From positions 1 to 13,610 of the forward strand of contig CAZJBJ010000110.1 of assembly GCA_964544295.1 (NCBI GenBank): a stretch of 13,610 bases of DNA, in the 5' to 3' direction. The DNA comes from JAENVU01 sp964544295. GTDB lineage: Bacteria; Actinomycetota; Acidimicrobiia; IMCC26256; JAENVU01. The notes beneath the pieces were generated by a model. That model was not told the DNA's origin and did no database searches. It saw only the letters and a list, made by a program, of their open reading frames with translations. Positions 1 to 7,076 of this stretch are shown piece by piece (within the stretch, counting starts at the first letter, position 1; every line of letters begins with the position of its first letter). A program made the position numbers and the translations under genes.

Positions 1-42
1 GTCGGGGTGGGGAGCACCGGGCGCGGGCGGGCGCGGATCCTC

Positions 43-48
43 TAGAAT
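43..48 (+). promoter_or_regulatory. Probable -10 element (TAGAAT) of the HelD-like gene
   Basis: TAGAAT fits the actinobacterial TANNNT -10 pattern. If its first T is -12, transcription would start near base 55 and leave a leader of about 23 nt before the GTG at 78. A GGAG at 68-71 sits 6 nt before that GTG and is a good ribosome binding site. No recognisable -35 is visible in the G/C-only stretch upstream. The element overlaps the GGATCCTCTAGA string at 35-46. This is an inference from position and sequence only. Confidence 0.45.
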
Positions 49-77
49 CTTCGGTCCCCCGGGGTGCGGAGCCGTTT

Positions 78-2378
78 GTGTCGCCAAGCCGTCAAGACCC
101 AGAGATCGTGGCCGAGCAGGCGTATCTCGACGCGGTCTACGAGCGTCTGGAAGCCATGAAGACGTCGGCCTCCTCGGTCGCGGAGGCTTATTCGGACGTC
201 CGTCGGGGCGGAACCCACCAGGCCCGGCTCGAACGGGACATCGCGGTCGAGACCACCCACCGCCGGCTCGCAGCGCTCGACATCGGCGACACGCCCCTCT
301 GCTTCGGCCGCCTGGACTTCGCCGCCGACGACCGCTTCTACGTCGGTCGGCTCGGGGTCGACGACGCCGAGCACACGCCCCTCGTGGTCGACTGGCGGGC
401 CCCGGTCGCCGAGCCGTTCTACCGGGCCACCGCGGTGTCGCCGATGGGCGTGGTGCGCCGTCGGCATCTGCTCACCAAGCACGGTCGGCAGGTCGTCGGG
501 GTCGACGACGAGGTGTTCGACGCCGCCGCGGTCAACGACGCCGGGCTCGCGGTCATGGGCGAAGGTGCACTGTTCGCGGCGCTCGAACGCGAGCGCACCG
601 GCCGGATGGGCGACATCGTCGCCACCATCCAGGCCGAGCAGGACGAAGCCGTCCGCGCCGACCTGCCCGGCGCGCTGATCGTCTCCGGCGGTCCCGGCAC
701 CGGCAAGACCGCGGTGGCGCTCCACCGCGCTGCGTACCTCCTCTACACCCACCGACGTCAGCTCGGCGCCAACGGCGTGCTCCTCGTCGGGCCGAGCAAC
801 GTGTTCCTGCGCTACATCGAGCAGGTGCTGCCGTCGCTCGGTGAGGACGAGGTGCAGCTCGCCACCATCACCGGGCTGAAGTCCCAGCTCGGGCCGTTGC
901 GGCGGGAGGATCCGGCGACCGCGGAGGTCAAGGGTCGGGTCGAGATGGCGGCCATGCTGCGCAAGGCCTTGGCCGACCGGCAACGCACGCCACGCGCCGA
1001 CGTCGGGTTCAACTTCGACGGCATGCGGCTCAAGGTCAGTCGGCGCGATTGTCGGCGCATCGTGGAGCGCACCCGGCAGAAACCGGGGAGCCACAACGAA
1101 CGGCGCCCGATCGTCGAACGCATGCTGCTCGACCGCCTGGTCGCGCAGTACCGCAACTCGCTCGCCCGGACCCACCAGCAGATGCTCGCGATCGACGACG
1201 ACGAAGGCCACTACGACCCGTCCGTCGCCCGGGCGCTCGCCCGCGGTGAGTCGCCGTCACCCGAATGGGAACAGGAGATCGTCGGCCGGCTCCGGCGGGT
1301 CCCCGAGGTGCGGAACCTGCTCGAACGCATGTGGCCGATGCTCTCCGGTCAGGAGTTGGTGCACGACCTGTTCTCGTTCCGGGCGCTCATCCGCTCGGCG
1401 GCCGACGGGCTCGTGCCCCGCGACGACCAGCGGCTCCTCGAACGCGACCGGTCGGCCAGCGTCAAGGACGTTCCATGGACCGATGCCGACGCCGCGCTGG
1501 TCGACGAGGCCGACGCGATCTGCGGGCCGGTCGAGGCCGCGCGTCCGCGCCGGGCGCGTCGGCGGACCGAGACGGACCGGGCGGTCGCCGACATCGCGTC
1601 GCGCACCGTCACCGAACTCGGACTCGGCAAGTACATGACCGCGGGCGACCTCGCGGCGCGGTTCATGGAACCGACGAACACCGACACCGGGATCCCCGCG
1701 CTGCGCACGTTCGGCCACGTCCTCGTCGACGAGGCGCAGGACCTCTCGCCGATGCAGTGGCGGATGCTGGCGCGCCGGTGCCCGAGCGGGTCCTGCACGT
1801 TGGTCGGCGACTTCGGTCAGGCCTCGCGCCCCGGCGCGGCGTCCGGGTGGGACGACGTGCTGTCACACCTCGCCACCCATGACCGACCCCGGCGGGTGGA
1901 TCTCACGGTCAACTACCGGACCCCGGCCGAGATCATGGACCTCGCCAACCGTCTGCTCGCGGTGGCCGCACCCGACATTCCGCCGACCCGGTCGGTGCGG
2001 GCGACGGGTGAGCAGCCGCGGTTCCGTCGGGTCGACGACGTCGTCGCGGCCGCCGCGGTCACCGCGCGCGAGTTCTCGACCCGGCGCGGCACCACCGCCG
2101 TGATCGCACCCGACGAGTTCCAGGACTCGATCGTCGATGCGCTGCGTGACGTCGGCGCGGTGGCCAGCGGTCCCGATGCGCTCGACGCGCGGATCGGCGT
2201 GTTCGACGCGCTCGACGCGAAAGGATTGGAGTTCGACCACGTCGTGGTGGTGGAACCGGCCCGGCTCGTCCCCGCGGACCGCGCCGGACTCCGCACCCTC
2301 TACGTCACCCTCACCCGCGCCACCCAGACCCTCGAGGTCGTCCACTCCGACCCCCTCCCCGAGGCCCTCAACGTTTAG
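78..2378 (+). CDS. HelD/HelR-like RNA polymerase recycling ATPase (UvrD/Rep superfamily 1)
   Basis: This is a 766-residue superfamily 1 helicase-type protein of the HelD group. Characterised HelD proteins use ATP to pry RNA polymerase off DNA or RNA, and some actinobacterial members (HelR) protect it from rifamycins. The N-terminal helices (about 8-70) match the coiled coil that HelD pushes into the secondary channel of the polymerase. They are followed by the family-typical VVDWRAPVAEPFYRA (103-117). Walker A is GPGTGKT (205-211), motif II is DEAQD (551-555), NYRTP is at 612-616, DAKGLEFDHVVVVEP at 713-727, and the arginine-finger region VTLTRA at 743-748. The HelD-specific insertion lies at roughly 270-530 and contains an Arg-rich stretch (489-496) that could be a flexible basic loop. 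All ATPase motifs look intact. The GTG start is supported by GGAG at 68-71. The 3' end overlaps the convergent M1 gene by 11 bp. HelD class membership is confident; rifamycin protection is not shown. Confidence 0.9.
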   Translation: MSPSRQDPEIVAEQAYLDAVYERLEAMKTSASSVAEAYSDVRRGGTHQARLERDIAVETTHRRLAALDIGDTPLCFGRLDFAADDRFYVGRLGVDDAEHTPLVVDWRAPVAEPFYRATAVSPMGVVRRRHLLTKHGRQVVGVDDEVFDAAAVNDAGLAVMGEGALFAALERERTGRMGDIVATIQAEQDEAVRADLPGALIVSGGPGTGKTAVALHRAAYLLYTHRRQLGANGVLLVGPSNVFLRYIEQVLPSLGEDEVQLATITGLKSQLGPLRREDPATAEVKGRVEMAAMLRKALADRQRTPRADVGFNFDGMRLKVSRRDCRRIVERTRQKPGSHNERRPIVERMLLDRLVAQYRNSLARTHQQMLAIDDDEGHYDPSVARALARGESPSPEWEQEIVGRLRRVPEVRNLLERMWPMLSGQELVHDLFSFRALIRSAADGLVPRDDQRLLERDRSASVKDVPWTDADAALVDEADAICGPVEAARPRRARRRTETDRAVADIASRTVTELGLGKYMTAGDLAARFMEPTNTDTGIPALRTFGHVLVDEAQDLSPMQWRMLARRCPSGSCTLVGDFGQASRPGAASGWDDVLSHLATHDRPRRVDLTVNYRTPAEIMDLANRLLAVAAPDIPPTRSVRATGEQPRFRRVDDVVAAAAVTAREFSTRRGTTAVIAPDEFQDSIVDALRDVGAVASGPDALDARIGVFDALDAKGLEFDHVVVVEPARLVPADRAGLRTLYVTLTRATQTLEVVHSDPLPEALNV

Positions 2379-3831
2379 GTGAGGGAGCGGGCAAGGGAGG
2401 TACGCGTTCGGTGTCGAGCCAGCGGTGGAGGAAGTCGGTGAGGTCCTCGCCCGAGATCCGGTTGGCGAGCTGCACGAAGTCGGCGGTGGTGGCGTTGGCG
2501 TAGCGGTAGGTCGCGGTCCAGGTCTGCACCAGTTCGAAGAACGTGGCGTCGCCGATGGTGAGCCGCAACGCATGCAGGGTGAGCGCCCCCCGTTCGTAGG
2601 TGGCGGCCGAGAACAGCCCGTCCGGTCCGGGATCGTGCGGCCGGGTGAGGTGACGTTCCTCGGCGGCCCGCAGCTTCGCCATCTCGACGTCGATGTCGAA
2701 CGCCGGGTCGACGTGGTCCTCCCACAGGTACTGCGCGTAGGTGGCGAAGCCTTCGTTCAGCCAGATGTCGGCCCACCGTTCGATGCTGACGGAGTTGCCG
2801 AACCACTGGTGCGCCAGTTCGTGGGCCACGGTGTCCTCGGCCTCCGTGTCGGTGCCGAGCATGTCGGAGCCGAACAGCGACATCGTCTGGGTCTCGAGCG
2901 CGTACCCGATCTCGTCGCGCAGCACGACCGCGCCGTACGCGTCGAACGGGTACGGGCCGAAGATCGTGGAGAAGTAGTCGATCATCGTGCCGGTCTTCGC
3001 AAAGTCGGTGACGCTCTCGTCGTAGAGCCGCGGCGGGAAGTAGTTGCGGATCGGCACGCCCGCGGCGCTCGCGGTCTGCTGGTCGCGCATCGGCGCGATG
3101 ACGACGGTCGCGAGGTAGGTGGCCATCGGTTGGGTCATCGTCCAGTGCCAGGTCGTCCGGCCATCGGCCGAGCCCGGCTCGGCCGGCGCCAGCACACCGT
3201 TGGACGCGACCGAGACGTCCTCGGGCACGTCGACGTGGACGTCGAAGGTGGCCTTGTCCGCCGGATGATCGTTGCCGGGGAACCAGGTGCGTGCCCCGAT
3301 GGGTTCGCTGACCACGTAGACCCGGCCGTCGCGGGTGCGGGTCCAACCGATCCGGCTGGGATCGTCCGAGTCGTCACCGGGATCGGCGACGGTGTGGGGC
3401 ACGCCGTGGTACTCGACGGTGGTCACGAAGGTCGCGCCCGCCGCGATCGGTCGATGCGGCCGGATCGTGAGGTCCCTGCGCTGCCGGTCGAACTCGGCCG
3501 CGCGTCCGGCGACGGTCACGGAGTCGACGTGCAGGCCGCTCAGGTCGAGGTGGAAGTCCGTCAGCCGACGACGGGCGGTTGCGGTGATTGTGGTGGTGGC
3601 GGTGATCGCGGGCCGATCGGGGGAGTACGTGACGGCGATGTCGTAGTGGTCGACGTCATACGCGCCCGCTCCTGCCTCGGAGTAGTACGGGTCGGAAGGT
3701 CCCGGACGAGTGGTGCTCGTCGACCCGTTCGCTTTGGATCCGCCCGCACTCGTGCCACCGCTGGAGCAGCTCACCAGGCTGATGAGGACGAGACCGACCA
3801 GGACGAGGCCGGTGAGGGCGCGACGGACCAT
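2368..3831 (-). CDS. Secreted lipoprotein M1-family zinc aminopeptidase
   Basis: This is a 487-residue M1 (gluzincin) metallopeptidase, predicted to cleave N-terminal residues from peptides outside the membrane. It starts with a lipoprotein signal peptide: basic MVRRALTG, a hydrophobic stretch at 9-20, and lipobox LVSC with Cys22 as the lipidation site. A Ser/Gly/Thr-rich linker (23-46) follows. The zinc site is HELAH (337-341) plus Glu360 in NEGFATY, the normal HEXXH-x18-E spacing. ETQTM (313-317) replaces the GAMEN exopeptidase loop, and Tyr412 (TYERGALTL) fits the catalytic tyrosine. The protein ends soon after the catalytic domain, so it lacks the large C-terminal helical domain of PepN-type enzymes (about 850 residues). 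Small M1 lipoproteins like this are known. The frame is open further upstream, to 4002, but I chose the ATG at 3831 because it gives a clean signal peptide and does not run into the divergent M3 gene. Substrate preference cannot be read from the sequence. Confidence 0.9.
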   Translation of the reverse strand: MVRRALTGLVLVGLVLISLVSCSSGGTSAGGSKANGSTSTTRPGPSDPYYSEAGAGAYDVDHYDIAVTYSPDRPAITATTTITATARRRLTDFHLDLSGLHVDSVTVAGRAAEFDRQRRDLTIRPHRPIAAGATFVTTVEYHGVPHTVADPGDDSDDPSRIGWTRTRDGRVYVVSEPIGARTWFPGNDHPADKATFDVHVDVPEDVSVASNGVLAPAEPGSADGRTTWHWTMTQPMATYLATVVIAPMRDQQTASAAGVPIRNYFPPRLYDESVTDFAKTGTMIDYFSTIFGPYPFDAYGAVVLRDEIGYALETQTMSLFGSDMLGTDTEAEDTVAHELAHQWFGNSVSIERWADIWLNEGFATYAQYLWEDHVDPAFDIDVEMAKLRAAEERHLTRPHDPGPDGLFSAATYERGALTLHALRLTIGDATFFELVQTWTATYRYANATTADFVQLANRISGEDLTDFLHRWLDTERVPPLPAPSPKR

Positions 3832-3876
3832 GAACCATGATCGTCGGTATCGAACCCGCCGCCCTTGATGGCCGCG

Positions 3877-3882
3877 TAGCCT
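3877..3882 (+). promoter_or_regulatory. Leaderless-type -10 element (TAGCCT) of the M3 peptidase gene
   Basis: TAGCCT is followed by CGACGCC and then the ATG at 3890. With the first T as -12, the transcript would begin at about 3889, essentially on the start codon. No Shine-Dalgarno sequence precedes the ATG, which agrees with a leaderless mRNA. The same layout (TACCGT, CGACGC, GTG) precedes ettA. The call is inferred from sequence alone. Confidence 0.5.
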
Positions 3883-3889
3883 CGACGCC

Positions 3890-5692
3890 ATGACTGTGAC
3901 TGATGCTGATCTGGCCGCCTCCGACGTCGCCTGGGACCTCGAGCCGCTCCTCGGCGACGAGGACGTCGACGCCCACCTCGCCGCGGCGAGCGCCGCGGCC
4001 ACCGAGATCGAGGCCGCCCGGGGAACGATCGCGGGTCTCGACGCGGCCGCGCTCGCGGGGGTGATGGGCCAACTGGCGACCCTGCAGGAGCACCTCGGTC
4101 GAGCCGGGAACTACGCCGGGTTGCGCTTCACCGTCGACACCGCCGACGCCGAACGCGGCGCCTTGATGCAGCGGGTCGAGGAGGAATCGACGGCGATCGC
4201 CACGCGGGTGATCTTCTTCGAGCTCGAGTGGGCCGCGGTGCCCGATGAGCAGGCCGACGCCGTGCTCGCCGATCCGCAGCTCGCGTTCTGCGCGCACGCG
4301 TTGCGGTCGATGCGTCGGTACCGGCCGCACCTGCTCACCGAACCGGAGGAGAAGATCCTCGCCGACAAGGATGTCACCGGTGCCAGCGCGTGGTCGCGGC
4401 TCTTCAGCGAGCTGACCTCGGCGATCACGATCGACCTCGACGGCGAGACGGTCGCGCTCGAACAGGGTCTCTCCAAGTTGCAGTCGCCGAACCGGGACGA
4501 GCGCGCCGCCGCCGCGGCGGCGGTCACCGAGGGACTCGCGCCGGGCCTACGTACCCGGGCGTTCGTCTTCAACACCCTGCTGGCCGACAAGGCGTCGACC
4601 GACCGGTTGCGTTCCCACGAGAGTTGGATCGCGTCCCGCAACCTGGCCAACGAGGCGAGCGACGAGTCGGTACAGGCGCTGGTCGACGCGGTCGTGAGTC
4701 GGTACGACATCCCGCAGCGTTGGTACGCGTTGAAGGCGCAACTGTTGGGCGTCGACCGGCTCGCCGACTACGACCGCATGGCGAGTGTCGCGGACGCGGA
4801 GGCCGAGTTCGGCTGGAGTGAGGCCCGGGATCTGGTGCTGGACGCGTACGCGTCGTTCTCCCCGCAACTGGCGGACGTCGCCCAACGGTTCTTCGCCGAG
4901 TCGTGGATCGACGCGCCGGTCCGGCCCGGGAAACGTCCGGGTGCGTTCTGTGCGTACACCGTGCCGTCGCACCACCCGTACCTGTTGCTCAACTGGACCT
5001 CCAGCCGACGTGACGTACTGACCCTCGCCCACGAGATGGGCCACGGCCTGCACGCGTACCTCGCCCGGGAGCAGGGGATCTTCCACCAGACCACGCCGCT
5101 CACGTTGGCCGAGACCGCGTCGGTCTTCGGCGAGACGGTCACGTTCGGACGGCTGATGGAGGCGACCACCGAGCCGAACGCCCGTCTGGCGCTGATCGCC
5201 GAGAACCTCGAAGGTCAGATCGCCACGGTGTTCCGCCAGATCGCGATGAACCGGTTCGAGGACGCGGTCCACACCCACCGGCGCGACGTCGGCGAGCTCA
5301 GCCCCGACGACTTCGCCGCGCACTGGGCGCAGACCCAGACGGCCATGCTCGGCGACGCGGTGGAGGTGACCGAGGGGTACCGCACGTGGTGGTCCTACAT
5401 CCCGCACTTCATCGGCACGCCCGGGTACGTCTACGCGTACGCGTACGGCCAGCTGCTCGCCCTGTCGGTGTACCGCCGGTACGAGGAGGGCGGCGACGAT
5501 TTCGTCCCCGCGTACCTCGAGTTGTTGGCGGCCGGAGGTTCGAAGTCGCCGGAGGAGTTGGGCAGGATCGTCGACTGCGATCTGAGCGACCCGAAGTTCT
5601 GGGTCGGTGGGCTGAACATCATCGAGCAGCAACTGGAGGCTGCCGAAACCGCGGCATTGGCCAGTGGCCGGATCTCGATCGCCGCGCCGTGA
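3890..5692 (+). CDS. M3-family oligoendopeptidase (PepF-like)
   Basis: This 600-residue protein is a cytoplasmic zinc oligopeptidase of the thimet oligopeptidase/PepF family (M3), which cuts short peptides internally. Its length matches PepF enzymes. The zinc site is HEMGH (381-385), with the third ligand probably Glu408 in LAETASVFGE (406-415). The C-terminal HFIGTPGYVYAYAYG (506-520) matches the tyrosine-rich substrate-binding loop of PepF. The first 200 residues form the helical lid typical of the family. There is no signal peptide. The ATG at 3890 is chosen because the family-typical N-terminus (AWDLEPLL at 14-21) follows closely and a leaderless -10 is placed exactly for it. The gene is divergent from the M1 peptidase (58 bp between starts) and its stop overlaps the SDR start as GTGA, so the two are probably co-translated. 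Peptide recycling is the likely role; exact specificity is unknown. Confidence 0.93.
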   Translation: MTVTDADLAASDVAWDLEPLLGDEDVDAHLAAASAAATEIEAARGTIAGLDAAALAGVMGQLATLQEHLGRAGNYAGLRFTVDTADAERGALMQRVEEESTAIATRVIFFELEWAAVPDEQADAVLADPQLAFCAHALRSMRRYRPHLLTEPEEKILADKDVTGASAWSRLFSELTSAITIDLDGETVALEQGLSKLQSPNRDERAAAAAAVTEGLAPGLRTRAFVFNTLLADKASTDRLRSHESWIASRNLANEASDESVQALVDAVVSRYDIPQRWYALKAQLLGVDRLADYDRMASVADAEAEFGWSEARDLVLDAYASFSPQLADVAQRFFAESWIDAPVRPGKRPGAFCAYTVPSHHPYLLLNWTSSRRDVLTLAHEMGHGLHAYLAREQGIFHQTTPLTLAETASVFGETVTFGRLMEATTEPNARLALIAENLEGQIATVFRQIAMNRFEDAVHTHRRDVGELSPDDFAAHWAQTQTAMLGDAVEVTEGYRTWWSYIPHFIGTPGYVYAYAYGQLLALSVYRRYEEGGDDFVPAYLELLAAGGSKSPEELGRIVDCDLSDPKFWVGGLNIIEQQLEAAETAALASGRISIAAP

Positions 5693-6510
5693 GCAACGGG
5701 TCTGGGGGCGGACTCCTCGCGGGTCGCCGCAGCGTCGTCACCGGTGGTGGTGGCGGCATCGGGCGGGCGATCGCCGAACGGTTCGCGGCGGAGGGCGCGA
5801 CCGTCGTGGTGGCCGAGGTCGACGCGACGCGCGCGGTCGAGACGGTCGATGCGATCACCGCGTCGGGCGGCGCGGCGTCGGCGTTCGTCGGAGACGTCAC
5901 CGACGCGGACCACGTCGCGGCATTGGCGCGCGACGCGGGCGAGGTCGACGTCCTCGTCAACAACGTCGGCCACTACCTCACGCGCGGCAACGACTTCCTC
6001 GCCAACGGGCCGGACGCCTGGGACGAGCTCTACGCGGTCAACCTGCGTCACGTCCTGCTGTGTACCCGCGCCTTCGTCGACGGGATGGTCGAGCGCGGGC
6101 GGGGGAGTGTGGTGAACGTCTCGTCGGTGGAAGGGTTCCGGGCGATCCCGAATCGGCCCGTGTATTCGGCGTTCAAGGCCGCGGTGGGCGGGTTCACCAA
6201 GAGTCTCGCGGTCGACCTCGGCAACTCCGGGGTGCGGGTGAACGCGATCGCGCCGGACCTGGTGGAGTCGTTGCAGGTGCCCTACGCGCAGTGGGTCGGC
6301 ACCGAGGACGCCGAGCGCATCCCGAGCTGGGTGCCGGTCGGCCGCTTCGGGTCCGGCGACGACATCGCCGGCGTCGCGCTGTTCCTCGCGTCGGACCTGT
6401 CGGCGTTCGTCACCGGCACGACCGTCCACGCCGACGGTGGTTCCCTCGCTGCCGGCGGCTGGTTCCGCCGCCCCGACGGCACCTGGACCAACCGCCCCGT
6501 CGTGAGCTGA
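5689..6510 (+). CDS. Short-chain dehydrogenase/reductase (SDR) family oxidoreductase
   Basis: This is a 273-residue classical SDR, an NAD(P)-dependent alcohol/ketone oxidoreductase with a Rossmann fold. The cofactor motif TGGGGGIG is at 18-25. NNVG (91-94) replaces NNAG, Asn118 is the structural Asn of the catalytic tetrad, Ser146 is the catalytic Ser, and YSAFK (159-163) carries the catalytic Tyr and Lys. The acidic residue at the end of strand 2 (VVVAEVD, 39-45) suggests NAD(H) rather than NADP(H). After the usual ADGG (248-251) there is an aromatic tail, GGWFRRPDGTWTNRPVVS (256-273). The start is the GTG at 5689, which overlaps the M3 stop codon by 4 bp. The frame stays open much further upstream, but that part is a shadow of the M3 gene. 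Expression is probably coupled to the peptidase. The substrate is unknown, and nothing links it biochemically to peptide degradation. Confidence 0.9.
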   Translation: MSNGSGGGLLAGRRSVVTGGGGGIGRAIAERFAAEGATVVVAEVDATRAVETVDAITASGGAASAFVGDVTDADHVAALARDAGEVDVLVNNVGHYLTRGNDFLANGPDAWDELYAVNLRHVLLCTRAFVDGMVERGRGSVVNVSSVEGFRAIPNRPVYSAFKAAVGGFTKSLAVDLGNSGVRVNAIAPDLVESLQVPYAQWVGTEDAERIPSWVPVGRFGSGDDIAGVALFLASDLSAFVTGTTVHADGGSLAAGGWFRRPDGTWTNRPVVS

Positions 6511-6530
6511 GGCCCGGGCCGCCGGCCGGC
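6511..6530. terminator. Two abutting GC palindromes between convergent genes, possible bidirectional terminator
   Basis: The 23-bp gap between the SDR stop and the DUF1801 stop holds two back-to-back perfect 10-bp palindromes, GGCCCGGGCC (6511-6520) and GCCGGCCGGC (6521-6530). They could form a short, very stable stem in transcripts from either side. There is no T-run, so this is not a textbook intrinsic terminator. In such GC-rich DNA short palindromes also arise by chance. Confidence 0.25.
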
Positions 6531-6533
6531 GAG

Positions 6534-6980
6534 CTACAACGCCACGCCGGGTAACGCACACGCCTGGCGGATCCAGTCCGTGAACTGCTGCTCGTCGATC
6601 GGGTCGGTTTCGTGGATGTCGTAGGTCCGAACGTCCGGCTGCTTGGACGGACCCGGCGGGAGCGGCGTGAGCGACGCACCCCGGAAGAACGTGACCTTGA
6701 CGTATTTCGTGAAGCACCGGAGGCTGAGGAACCAGCCGTCGCCTTCGACGCCGTAGAGCGGCGAGTTCCATTTCACCGCCTTGGCGAGGTCGGGCACGGT
6801 CGCGACGATCAACTCGTCGAGGCGTACGCCGACCGCCCGCTTCCAACCGGGCATGGCGGCGATGTACGCCTGTACGGGCGCGTCACCCTCGCCTTTCGGG
6901 ATCTGGGGATTCCCCCCTGCGAGGAGCACCGGTTCGGTGTCGTCGGTCGCCACGGCCGATGACGTTACGAGGTGCGTCAT
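6534..6980 (-). CDS. DUF1801 domain-containing protein
   Basis: This is a small soluble protein of up to 148 residues in the DUF1801 (YdhG-like) family, whose members share a frataxin-like alpha/beta fold and have no firmly established function. The hallmark KWNSPLYG is at 70-77. APVQAYIAAMPGWKR (34-48) is the usual helix of the domain, and WFLSLRCFTKYVKVTFFRG (83-101) is the central strand pair. It is convergent with the SDR (23 bp gap) and divergent from the HNH gene, sharing a 107-bp intergenic region. The start is uncertain. The ATG at 6980 has no ribosome binding site. An in-frame GTG at 6953 lies 8 nt downstream of TAACGT (6962-6967, minus strand), which would suit a leaderless transcript and give a 139-residue protein that still contains the whole domain. 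Confidence 0.8.
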   Translation of the reverse strand: MTHLVTSSAVATDDTEPVLLAGGNPQIPKGEGDAPVQAYIAAMPGWKRAVGVRLDELIVATVPDLAKAVKWNSPLYGVEGDGWFLSLRCFTKYVKVTFFRGASLTPLPPGPSKQPDVRTYDIHETDPIDEQQFTDWIRQACALPGVAL

Positions 6981-7011
6981 CGCGGTGCGCCGAACCCGTC
7001 GCCGGATCGAG

Positions 7012-7033
7012 TGTCACACCCTCGTGGTAGGTT
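7012..7033 (+). promoter_or_regulatory. PafBC-type (RecA-NDp) DNA-damage promoter of the HNH gene
   Basis: TGTCA (7012-7016) is followed by 11 bases and TAGGTT (7028-7033). This is exactly the core of the actinobacterial RecA-NDp/PafBC motif, TGTCR-N11-TANNNT, including the spacing. The less conserved GTG after TGTCR is CAC here. Transcription would start near 7040, leaving a leader of about 48 nt before the GTG at 7088. PafBC is the LexA-independent activator of the mycobacterial DNA-damage response. The motif match is visible in the sequence; its activity is inferred. Confidence 0.55.
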
Positions 7034-7039
7034 GCGAAT

Positions 7040-7053
7040 CAAACGTACGTTCG
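7040..7053. promoter_or_regulatory. LexA box (SOS operator)
   Basis: Read on the minus strand, this site is CGAACGTACGTTTG. It matches the CGAACRNRYGTTYC SOS-box consensus of Bacillus and mycobacteria at 13 of 14 positions. The centre AACGTACGTT (7042-7051) is a perfect palindrome. It begins at the predicted transcription start of the HNH gene, where a bound repressor would block initiation or promoter escape. 13E12/HNH genes are among the known LexA-regulated genes of Mycobacterium tuberculosis, which supports the call. Confidence 0.7.
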
Positions 7054-7070
7054 TGTTCCCGACGGGTCCG

Positions 7071-7076
7071 AGGAGG
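7071..7076 (+). promoter_or_regulatory. Shine-Dalgarno sequence AGGAGG that sets the HNH start
   Basis: AGGAGG is a perfect anti-Shine-Dalgarno complement. Its last base is also the first base of an in-frame GTG at 7076, which therefore cannot be the start it serves. The next in-frame GTG, at 7088, lies 11 nt downstream. This is slightly long but workable. Confidence 0.7.

Noticed and set aside
1..77. A rifamycin-associated element upstream of the HelD-like gene
   Set aside because: Some helR genes have a conserved 19-bp inverted repeat of the GGGGCTTGC...GCAAG type. Nothing resembling it is present in the 77 bases available, although it could lie further upstream, outside the window.
2425..3840. 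A 471-residue open frame on the plus strand opposite the M1 peptidase
   Set aside because: The M1 gene on the other strand has a signal peptide, lipobox and complete zinc motif. The opposite frame shows only Arg/Gly/Val-rich sequence without a recognisable domain.
3832..3889. A second -10 element on the minus strand for the M1 peptidase gene
   Set aside because: The region contains GATACC and other weak matches, but none fits TANNNT at a suitable distance from the ATG at 3831, so I did not annotate it.
5431..6846. A 471-residue minus-strand open frame opposite the SDR and the end of M3
   Set aside because: It is antisense to genes with intact catalytic motifs, and its composition is that of a GC-driven shadow.
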